Shown piece by piece: positions 36,933 through 43,057 of a stretch of DNA of 43,057 nt. The notes beneath the pieces were generated by a model. The model was not told the origin of the DNA and searched no databases. It saw only the letters and a list, made by a program, of their open reading frames with translations. Origin of the DNA: an uncultured Dokdonia sp. (GTDB taxonomy: Bacteria > Bacteroidota > Bacteroidia > Flavobacteriales > Flavobacteriaceae); assembly GCF_937910895.1 (NCBI RefSeq), contig NZ_CALEMI010000015.1:1-43057 (forward strand), in the 5' to 3' direction. The position numbers were made by a program, and so were the translations under genes. Positions within the stretch are counted from its first letter, which is position 1; each line of letters starts with the position of its first letter.

Positions 36933-38807
36933 ATGGATGTCGATATTTCTAGAGCCGCAGACCTTTTCTTTCCAAACCCGTCGTTAGAACTAGTTTATTT
37001 CGAAGCTATTGCGAACGCTATAGATTCAGGAAGTACTAAAATAGATGTAAAAATAAAGGTTAAGAATCTGAAGGATATAGATGCCTTTTCGCTTGAAATT
37101 GAAGATAACGGCGAAGGATTTAAAGATGAGAATTTTAATAAATTTAAAGAGCTACTTAAGACGGAGGAGAAGGATCATAAAGGAGTAGGTAGGTTAGTAT
37201 TTCTAAAATATTTTCGAACCGTTGATATTGAAAGTTATTATGATGATAAGAAGAGAACTTTCGAATTTGACCGTTCATTTGATGGCAAGTCTTTAGTCGT
37301 TAAGCATGAGAATACGAAAACTGGAACTTTCTTGAAATTATCTGGTTACAGGAAGGACAAAATCAAGGCATACAACTATGTAAGACCACTTGCTTTAAAG
37401 AAGTCAATATTGCTTCATTTTTTCCCATTACTTTATAAAAAAAAACTTGCCAAGGAAGAACTGTTAATAACCATTTCACTCGAAACCACAGAACCTAATC
37501 CAGATTACGAATTTGCTTCAGATTATCAAGAGATTAAGCTTGTTGATTTACCAACACTCGAAAAGAGTTCTTTTCATGACGATACTATTTCTTTGGTAGA
37601 TGAGTTTCATCTGTATTATTCAATACAGAAGAAGGAACAGACTGCTGAAGAGAGTATGAGTATTATAGCTGTTTGTGTTGATAATAGGACAGTAGAAATG
37701 AAAATGCCAGGTGGTGAATCTTTGCCTGATGGTTATGAACTGATCTTTCTTTTGATCTCTGACTATCTAACTGGTAAAGTAGACACTTCACGTCAAGAAC
37801 TTGACCTCCCAGATGCAACTATTAAACAATTAAAAAGGGTGTTTAAAAAACATGTGAGTGAATTACTTAAAGAGAGTATTCCTGAAATTACAGAGAAAAA
37901 TAAAGAACTCAAAAATTCTCTAGAAAGCACTTATCCGCACTTATATGGATATTTCAAAGATGAATCAATAGGAATAGCTGATAGAGCTGTTACTCTGGAA
38001 GCAGCACAAATGCGATTTTTTCAAGACCAGAAAAAACTGCTCGAAGCTACTCACTTGAATGATGACCAATATGACAAGGCTTTGGAAGTTTCTTCAAGAT
38101 TATTAATGGAGTACATCCTTTACCGTGAGTTTTCATTAAAACGTTTGAAAGAAGCTAAGGCTGACGGAAACGAAGATGATATACATGATGTTATCATACC
38201 TAAAACGACTTACAACCACAATGATGGAGACATTGATACTTACTTCAAGAATAATATTTGGATATTTGATGATAAGTTTATGACTTATTCTTCAGTATTA
38301 AGTGAGCGTAGAATGGATGAGTTGTTGAAGGAGTTGGCAGGAGAAGATGATGAAGTTGATTCCAATGGAACACGACCAGATATTGCAATAATTTTTTCTG
38401 ATAATCCCGAGGAAGCTGATAAGGTTGATGTTGTGATTATTGAGCTTAAGCAAGAAGGAATTAAATTAGCAAAGCAAGAGGAAGTTGTCAGTCAACTTAA
38501 ACAACGTGCTAGAATTCTGAATAATAAGTACGTAGATAAAATTCAACGAGTTTGGTATTATGGAGTGGCTGAGATTGATATTGAGTTTGAAAGGTCGTTG
38601 CTAGAAGATAATTATATTCCGTTATATTCGAAGGGAAAAATGCTGTATGGTGAGGAGTTTATAATTCCTGATATGAGTGATAGGTTTAGTAAAATTCCAA
38701 TTAAATTATTCGTACTAAATTATGATGCACTTATCAGTGATGCAGAAGCGAGAAACTCTTCTTTCATGCAATTGCTGAAAAAAAGTATTGCTGGCGAAAC
38801 TCGATAA
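36933..38807 (+). CDS. GHKL-type ATPase with C-terminal PD-(D/E)XK nuclease-like domain
   Basis: This 624-residue protein has an N-terminal GHKL (Hsp90/MutL/histidine-kinase) ATPase domain (about 1-170): N-box EAIANAID (E24, N28, D31), G1 box DNGEGF (58-63) and G2 box HKGVGRL (82-88). There is no histidine-kinase dimerisation or receiver domain. The middle (about 170-440) is a MutL-like beta/alpha transducer followed by a charged helical region. The C-terminus has RPDIAII (Asp483), then IIELKQE (Glu504-x-Lys506), a PD-(D/E)XK nuclease-type motif, then a helix with VVSQLKQR. The combination suggests an ATP-gated nuclease like MutL/MORC-type conflict proteins. The GHKL assignment is firm; the nuclease is inferred. 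Confidence 0.85.
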   Translation: MDVDISRAADLFFPNPSLELVYFEAIANAIDSGSTKIDVKIKVKNLKDIDAFSLEIEDNGEGFKDENFNKFKELLKTEEKDHKGVGRLVFLKYFRTVDIESYYDDKKRTFEFDRSFDGKSLVVKHENTKTGTFLKLSGYRKDKIKAYNYVRPLALKKSILLHFFPLLYKKKLAKEELLITISLETTEPNPDYEFASDYQEIKLVDLPTLEKSSFHDDTISLVDEFHLYYSIQKKEQTAEESMSIIAVCVDNRTVEMKMPGGESLPDGYELIFLLISDYLTGKVDTSRQELDLPDATIKQLKRVFKKHVSELLKESIPEITEKNKELKNSLESTYPHLYGYFKDESIGIADRAVTLEAAQMRFFQDQKKLLEATHLNDDQYDKALEVSSRLLMEYILYREFSLKRLKEAKADGNEDDIHDVIIPKTTYNHNDGDIDTYFKNNIWIFDDKFMTYSSVLSERRMDELLKELAGEDDEVDSNGTRPDIAIIFSDNPEEADKVDVVIIELKQEGIKLAKQEEVVSQLKQRARILNNKYVDKIQRVWYYGVAEIDIEFERSLLEDNYIPLYSKGKMLYGEEFIIPDMSDRFSKIPIKLFVLNYDALISDAEARNSSFMQLLKKSIAGETR

Positions 38808-38858
38808 TTTTAGTTAGCCTTATGTGATTTTAAATTTTTGCTTACTGTTAGAAGGCTT

Positions 38859-39476
38859 TTACTTTTGATTTATAATACTTTCCATTTTCCGTTTGAATTT
38901 TCCTTTTAGGTTCATGTTTCTTTCATTGCGAAGTTGTTCACAATAATTTTCATAAATTCGCAACACTTCTTCATGAAATTTTCTCCTCTGAATTTTTAAT
39001 CCATTTCTAGGATTTTCATTGTCAATCCATTCTAACATGGGTTTTTCTCTTATGTGAATTATTGATTTACCTTTAGTTTGTGCTTGATGTAAAAGTCCAC
39101 ATCTAATTTGTTGGTAGAATACAGTAGCCTTTGTTTGATTATTAAAAAAAGATTTAAGTTTATCACTTCTTTGAAAAAAGTCAAAAAAGGACTTTTCATC
39201 CATTCCTTGTCCAGTTCTTAATCTTCCATTTATAAATTGTTCAATAGTTTCAATGAGTAAACAATCCAATGACATTATCGCAAATCCAGCAAAAATTCCA
39301 ACATCACGATTTGGGTTCTGTTCAAGCAATTGAATTTGTTCAAAAAACCTACCTTTCATTCTGTCGTCAAAAATTTCCACAGCTTTAATCCAATCGGAGG
39401 TTTTTCCTTTCAGATTTAGATTTCCCCAATCAGATTTATGAAATCTTGGACTGATTTTTATTCCTTTTTTTTTCAT
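38859..39476 (-). CDS. HEPN-like protein, unknown function
   Basis: This is a mostly helical protein of 205 residues from the chosen ATG. The segment QQIRCGLLHQAQ holds an Arg-x4-His motif (R125, H130), the signature of HEPN RNases and HEPN-like dimers; upstream helices (GIFAGFAIMSLDCLLIETIEQFI) fit the four-helix bundle. It ends in a basic tail (NLKGKFKRKMESIINQK). Alternative starts lie at 39497 and at a TTG at 39518, but those lie in the shared repeat upstream. It converges with the ATPase gene across a 51-bp gap. A toxin, effector or RNA-binding role is possible; no clear antitoxin is next to it. Confidence 0.65.
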   Translation of the reverse strand: MKKKGIKISPRFHKSDWGNLNLKGKTSDWIKAVEIFDDRMKGRFFEQIQLLEQNPNRDVGIFAGFAIMSLDCLLIETIEQFINGRLRTGQGMDEKSFFDFFQRSDKLKSFFNNQTKATVFYQQIRCGLLHQAQTKGKSIIHIREKPMLEWIDNENPRNGLKIQRRKFHEEVLRIYENYCEQLRNERNMNLKGKFKRKMESIINQK

Positions 39477-39507
39477 TTCGTAGCTTGCGTACAACATTAG
39501 CGTAAAA

Positions 39508-39555
39508 CCAATATACAAATTTATATATCTTAACCAAACAAAATCAACAGGTTAT
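39508..39555. repeat. Intergenic repeat A, copy 1
   Basis: 48 bp matching 42182-42229 at 42 positions, including ccaatatacaaattt and taaccaaacaaaatcaaca. It lies directly upstream of the minus-strand HEPN-like gene, as copy 2 lies upstream of the CFI-box gene. Confidence 0.8.
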
Positions 39556-39729
39556 CAAAGGATGTTTTTTTTAGTCTAACTAGAAAATGTTAGGTAGGAA
39601 AGAAACTTTTGTCTGTATTTTATAAAAATCACTTTTGATACGCGATTTTACTTTGATATACGCGTTTTTTAAAAAATCAGACCTGAATACAAGATAGTAT
39701 AAAAAAAGGCTTGAGAGAGGGGTAGTGTA

Positions 39730-39782
39730 GGATGCTTTGTTTTTATTAGGGTTGTGGGCTTGTGCAACGGTTACCGTTGTTA
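39730..39782. repeat. Intergenic repeat B, copy 2, with 15-bp inverted repeat
   Basis: Partner of 36743-36794. It contains the perfect inverted repeat CAACGGT-T-ACCGTTG followed by TTAGC, the kind of short stem found at cassette borders. It starts 12 bp after the stop of the second HEPN-like gene. Confidence 0.65.
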
Positions 39783-39793
39783 GCAAACGTTAA

Positions 39794-40441
39794 TTACGTC
39801 CAGTTTAGTTCTGTTTTTAATTTATGTAAAAATGAACAAATTTGATTTACTAATTCATTATTCAATTGTCTTCTTCCAACTTCTAAATGAAAAGTTTGAT
39901 GATTATAAATGAATTCAGCGTAATCTTCTTTATTCATATATTCTATATGTTCAGAAAATCCGATTTTATCTTTATTATTTTTTACAAAATTGAATATCGA
40001 ATTCCAATCTTTGTCCGTTTTTTTTATTTCTCCTTTATGATGTACAATTGAGTTTCTTATTTTTCTGATAGTGTTTAAAAAATTCCATTCTGGATTTAGA
40101 TTCTCAAAATTCACACTGCAAGATTTTGTCAGATATTTTTTTGCTTTTTCTAAGTCACTTCTTCCGCTTAAGTCATTAATAGAAAAATCAGTCTTATTTT
40201 CAATATGATGATGTAAACATATAACTCTTAATTCATATTCTAATATAGAAAACAGTTGGACTAAAAATGCAGTTCTGAAACTTTGAGGATAAAATATTGA
40301 ATGTTCACTGGCTTTACTTGACCTATTTAAAAATTCCAGTTCGGCTTCGCGATTTTTAAATTGTCCGTCAATCATTAATTCTTCAAATTTCCAATTAACT
40401 TTTTCTTTTAGAAACTCAGACATTAGAAATGATTCCATCAT
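39794..40441 (-). CDS. HEPN-like protein (second), unknown function
   Basis: This 215-residue, all-helical protein has the motif IRKIRNSIVHHKGE (R129, N130, H134), the RN-x3-H form of the HEPN signature found in MAE_28990/RiboL-PSP-like and Swt1-like HEPN families. It is preceded by an aromatic helix (FRTAFLVQLFSILEYELRVICL) typical of the first bundle helices. Two ATGs in tandem begin the frame. It has repeat B at its 3' side. It could be a stand-alone HEPN RNase or an RNA-binding regulator; catalytic Arg and His are present but activity is not proven. Confidence 0.7.
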   Translation of the reverse strand: MMESFLMSEFLKEKVNWKFEELMIDGQFKNREAELEFLNRSSKASEHSIFYPQSFRTAFLVQLFSILEYELRVICLHHHIENKTDFSINDLSGRSDLEKAKKYLTKSCSVNFENLNPEWNFLNTIRKIRNSIVHHKGEIKKTDKDWNSIFNFVKNNKDKIGFSEHIEYMNKEDYAEFIYNHQTFHLEVGRRQLNNELVNQICSFLHKLKTELNWT

Positions 40442-40717
40442 AGAATTATAACGAACAACTTTTGTAGATAATTATCAATATTACTATCTAAGATAATTGG
40501 TCTTTTCATTTGTTTTCTTAGTGTTTGCTGACGGCTCCATATATGAAAAGTAACGAAGTTAATAACCGATAACTTTTCGGATTAGCACAAAGCCGAATTT
40601 TTATATTTTGTTTTTAACTCTTCAATCTTAAAGGCCAAATTTAAAAATTTGACGACTTTCCAAAAACGTCCAAACCATATCGCTAGCAGAGACTTTCGCT
40701 ATTTTTTATATACAAAA
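40442..40717. other. Intergenic spacer in the accessory region
   Basis: 276 bp with no gene seen. It contains several short inverted repeats, such as CAAATTT-aa-AAATTTG (40636-40651) and CCGA...TCGG (around 40567), and is less AT-rich than the flanking genes. It looks like a structured cassette-type spacer rather than a simple promoter region. Confidence 0.4.
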
Positions 40718-42172
40718 TTATGTAATGTTAATTAATTCAGATTTTAATTTTAAGGTGATGTATTTATAGTTCAAAAATGCTTCTTCATTTTTGCCTTCAG
40801 AAATTAGAATAATTGATTTTATAACTAATGAGTTATACAAAAATTCCAGAATTTCATTTTTCATTGGATGTTTTTCAATTTCACTAATAATAGACGGTGC
40901 AATCTCGTAGTAATTCTTTAAATGTTTTATCCCTTCTTCAAAGCTACCTAAATAGTTGTCCCTGAATTTTCTCAATATCTGAAGTTCATAGCAATCATCA
41001 GCTAAGTTTTTATGTGAAACACAAGTGGTTGTTAAAAAACAATCACTATCACTTTTTGAGCCACTTGAACTATTTGATTCACTTCTACCTGTTTTTTCTT
41101 CAGTCAACCAACTCTTACCTTTATAGGTAGTTCCATCTTTATCAATTCTTCCTACTTTTTCTTCAGTCAACCAGCTTTTACCTTTATAAATATTGCCATC
41201 CTTATCTACTCTTCCCGTTTTTTCTTCAGTCAACCAACTCTTACCTTTGTATATGTTGCCATCTTTGTCTATTCTTCCCGTTTTCTCCTCAGTCAACCAG
41301 CTTTTACCTTTATAAGTAGTTCCATCATTTGCTGTTCTTCCTACTTTTTTTTCAGTCAACCAGCTTTTACCTTTATATTGAGTTGAATCATTATATCCAA
41401 AAGTATCATCCTCATCTTTTTTGGCAATTTGGTTACCACGAGTACTTCGGCTATTACTATTATTGTATGAGTTGCTATATGAACTACTTGAATATCCTCC
41501 TGATGAATATTGACCTGTCGAATAGCTCCCAGAATTTGATGAACTTGAAAATATTTTACAAAAAAAGTATAAGCAAATAGCACCTATTACAATTGTCCAG
41601 AACCAAGGGAAAGATGAACTTGGTTTTGAATAAGTACTAGGTGGTCTGTAAATAGGTCTATTAATAGACGTTGTATTACTAAAATTCGAATTCTCTGGCT
41701 TAGAAAAAACCCAACCTGTTTTCCCATCAATCGTTTCGACGAGATTCCAGCTACCAAAATTTGAAGGCATTATATTACCAGGTTGTCTTAGCTTAACCCA
41801 ATTGTATTTACTACTCAAAATTTTTAGAATTTCATTTTGTTTGGCAAACGCAACAACTTTTAAATCATCTGACGATAATTTCATTGTATTCAAAATTGGA
41901 AGGTCTTCTAAATGAGATTTTACAAACTTTTTAGATGTATTGTCCCAATCATTAATCGAATAACTAAATGAGCTACGATTGCCTTTAATGTGACTAAATT
42001 CTCTTGTAAGAATTTGTATTGCTTGAGAACCAGAAATTTCATTTTGCCTCTTCCTTTTTGACCATTCTTTTTCTATGTATTTCTCTTTGAAAATATTTTG
42101 AGAAAAAGAAATATTACCAAAAAGAAACACAAAGCAACTGAATAATAGTAATTTTTGCATCGGGTTCTTCAT
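40718..42172 (-). CDS. Membrane protein with five 21-residue repeats and C-terminal CFI-box domain
   Basis: This 484-residue protein has a signal peptide (KLLLFSCFVFLFGNISFSQ) and a soluble domain with an SH3-like end (about 115-165; KYNWVKLRQPGNIMPSNF). A membrane helix (WFWTIVIGAICLYFFCKIF, about 190-208), a Ser/Tyr/Gly-rich low-complexity stretch, and five tandem copies of YKGKSWLTEEKxGRxDKDG (about 262-365) follow. A C-terminal domain begins CFLTTTCVSHKNLADDCYEL and continues RKFRDNYL, which I recognise as the CFI-box-CTERM type: a conserved Cys pair plus DDCYEL. The function is unknown; the modular plan suggests a surface or envelope sensor with a processed or effector tail. Confidence 0.82.
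   Translation of the reverse strand: MKNPMQKLLLFSCFVFLFGNISFSQNIFKEKYIEKEWSKRKRQNEISGSQAIQILTREFSHIKGNRSSFSYSINDWDNTSKKFVKSHLEDLPILNTMKLSSDDLKVVAFAKQNEILKILSSKYNWVKLRQPGNIMPSNFGSWNLVETIDGKTGWVFSKPENSNFSNTTSINRPIYRPPSTYSKPSSSFPWFWTIVIGAICLYFFCKIFSSSSNSGSYSTGQYSSGGYSSSSYSNSYNNSNSRSTRGNQIAKKDEDDTFGYNDSTQYKGKSWLTEKKVGRTANDGTTYKGKSWLTEEKTGRIDKDGNIYKGKSWLTEEKTGRVDKDGNIYKGKSWLTEEKVGRIDKDGTTYKGKSWLTEEKTGRSESNSSSGSKSDSDCFLTTTCVSHKNLADDCYELQILRKFRDNYLGSFEEGIKHLKNYYEIAPSIISEIEKHPMKNEILEFLYNSLVIKSIILISEGKNEEAFLNYKYITLKLKSELINIT
41082..41396. repeat. Five tandem 63-bp repeats in the CFI-box gene
   Basis: The period is exactly 63 bp (21 codons). Units share the plus-strand block cttcagtcaacca followed by a lysine/tyrosine-coding stretch; copies differ mostly at silent or conservative sites, which suggests in-frame expansion. 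They are coding repeats, not a CRISPR array. Confidence 0.9.
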
Positions 42173-42181
42173 AACATTAAC

Positions 42182-42229
42182 CCAATATACAAATTTTCAC
42201 ACCCTAACCAAACAAAATCAACAAGTTAT
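42182..42229. repeat. Intergenic repeat A, copy 2
   Basis: Partner of 39508-39555, 9 bp upstream of the CFI-box gene start; both copies are preceded by AACATTA. Confidence 0.8.
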
Positions 42230-42654
42230 AAAAAAGGTTTATACTCCAATGATATAACCAGAAACAAGTGAAGTATCAAAAGATTAAGACATTCCAAATA
42301 ATCCTTGGTAAGACAATCCACCAATTAACAACCCCTTCACCCTCATAACCCTCACTAAACCTTATTCTTAGCCCCATACAATATCTTGTTGTATTTTTTA
42401 GCCCTCTCCAATACCCTCAATCCTGTAAAACACTAATTATTTGATTATAAGTAATTTATATATAATCTCTTATACCCAAGAATACCACTCCCATACTAAA
42501 GATGAACCCTTTCATGCTATTTTCTCTGTGAGCCTTACAACCTATCTTTATATTTGAGGTGTTGAAAGGAAGTAATTGATATAAAGACGTTTATAGCTAT
42601 AAAGCTTTCTGAATACCACCTCAAAATCATAATAACCTTTTAAAACAATTAAAA
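42230..42654. other. Intergenic region at the right edge of the accessory region
   Basis: 425 bp without a gene that I can support (482 bp counting repeat A). A stretch at 42319-42362 (taacaacccc ... ataaccctcactaaa) loosely resembles the reverse complement of repeat B. On the right a TATATTTG box (42549-42556) in the same context as the endonuclease promoter (TCTTTATATTTGAG) probably drives the last gene. Confidence 0.45.
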
Positions 42655-42975
42655 ATGGGAAATGTAACATCAACTATTTATTCAACAACAGCAAAAGAAC
42701 CAATGACTCAGTTAGACTTTTCTACTGAATTTGAAGGATCAAAGGCAAGTGTAACCATCAATCTTGTAAAAGCAGGAACGATAGTGAGTACAGAAACCTA
42801 TCCTCTAGATGCTAATAATCATGTAGCTAAAGTTTCTATAGTGGCTAGCGATATCAGTACGGAAGGAACCGTTACGTTAGCAGCCAAAACAAATGCAGTA
42901 GTATTTTCTGGAGTTTGTGTATGGAAAGATTCTGTATCTTTTAGAGCTTCAAATGTGGCAGTAGCTTACAGATAG
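42655..42975 (+). CDS. Small beta-rich protein, unknown function
   Basis: I do not recognise this 106-residue protein. It has no signal peptide (MGNVTSTIYSTTAKEP) and is rich in Thr, Val and Ser with alternating strand patterns (ASVTINLVKAGTIVSTETY; GTVTLAAKTNAVVFSG), suggesting a small beta-sandwich. There is one cysteine. It has its own promoter-like box about 100 bp upstream and a strong terminator, so it is a single-gene unit. The high Thr/Val/Ser content and single domain could fit a self-assembling or lectin-like fold, but nothing in the sequence shows it. Confidence 0.75.
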   Translation: MGNVTSTIYSTTAKEPMTQLDFSTEFEGSKASVTINLVKAGTIVSTETYPLDANNHVAKVSIVASDISTEGTVTLAAKTNAVVFSGVCVWKDSVSFRASNVAVAYR

Positions 42976-43001
42976 AACGTTTAAATAATAGTCTAGAAAA
43001 G

Positions 43002-43033
43002 GGAAATTCTTTAAAAGAATTTCCTTTTTTTTT
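43002..43033 (+). terminator. Terminator of the last gene
   Basis: Perfect 10-bp stem GGAAATTCTT / AAGAATTTCC with a 3-nt loop, followed by T9. Confidence 0.92.
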
Positions 43034-43057
43034 GCTCATTTATTGTGAAGAAAAATG

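Noticed and set aside
36933-38807. Sensor histidine kinase
   Set aside because: The GHKL boxes are at the extreme N-terminus, there is no H-box/dimerisation helix pair before them, no sensor domain and no response regulator nearby; the layout fits MutL/Hsp90-like proteins.
39580-39786. Open frame of 68 codons on the minus strand between the two HEPN-like genes
   Set aside because: It covers repeat B and AT-rich spacer, has low-complexity coding and no homology that I can see; best explained as a chance frame in non-coding repeats.
39730-39790. Canonical integron attC site
   Set aside because: The inverted repeat CAACGGT-T-ACCGTTG lacks the GTTRRRY/RYYYAAC core pair, and no integron integrase is in the window.
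41082-41396. Regular repeats of about 63 bp that could suggest a CRISPR array
   Set aside because: The repeats are contiguous without unique spacers, keep the reading frame of a good gene and encode a 21-residue protein repeat; no cas genes are present.

Overview
The window is chromosomal DNA from a member of the Bacteroidota, almost certainly a marine-type Flavobacteriaceae. The support is: AT-rich DNA; promoters of the Bacteroidota TTTG / TAnnTTTG type; T9SS type A and type B sorting domains; DUF4199, DUF2911 and gliding-type families; a type B L31; and many copies of the 14-bp palindrome GCTTTCGCGAAAGC. I recall that palindrome from Dokdonia-like genomes, but the sequence alone does not fix the genus.

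Layout. 1-24177 is mostly core genome: the start of an MsbA-like ABC exporter, a phosphohexomutase, a T9SS type B secreted protein, a GT2 glycosyltransferase/DUF4199 pair, a Cys-rich lipoprotein, ribosomal protein L31 type B, a nitroreductase, a periplasmic thioredoxin, an SDR, a transaldolase-family aldolase, a TlpA-like lipoprotein with no normal start codon, an ABC-F ATPase, a DUF2007 pair, pheT, a secreted multidomain endonuclease, a TlpA-type protein, a DUF2911/TPR protein and a lipoprotein. 31276-36622 is again ordinary: recG, an NAD(P)-binding protein, a TPR lipoprotein with a small membrane-protein partner, and a DUF819 membrane protein.

The main accessory locus is 24180-31413, a compact class I lanthipeptide cluster. 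It has two tandem precursor peptides with GG leaders and six-Cys cores, a hairpin terminator/attenuator, a LanC cyclase with all metal ligands, a secreted S41-type peptidase, and a split LanB dehydratase (glutamylation and elimination domains as separate genes). No transporter, dedicated leader protease, immunity or regulatory gene is present. The cluster is bracketed by direct repeats of about 139 bp. The right copy is the 3' end of the intact recG; the left copy is a decayed recG 3'-end remnant with an in-frame stop. This looks like integration of a 7.1-kb segment into the recG 3' end.

A second accessory region, 36629-42654, holds a GHKL-type ATPase apparently fused to a PD-(D/E)XK nuclease-like domain, two small proteins with HEPN-type Rx4H motifs, and a membrane protein with five 21-residue repeats and a C-terminal CFI-box motif. 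They are separated by shared non-coding repeats, a cassette-like arrangement. The content suggests a candidate conflict/defence island; this is inference.

Two dispersed palindrome families run through the window. GCTTTCGCGAAAGC occurs six times exactly, four of them inside genes and in all reading frames. A CTGCCTGCCGGCAGGCAG-type palindrome sits inside copies of the first at three places, once as an in-frame 7-codon insertion in a protein. I saw no tRNA, rRNA, CRISPR array, transposase or integrase gene.
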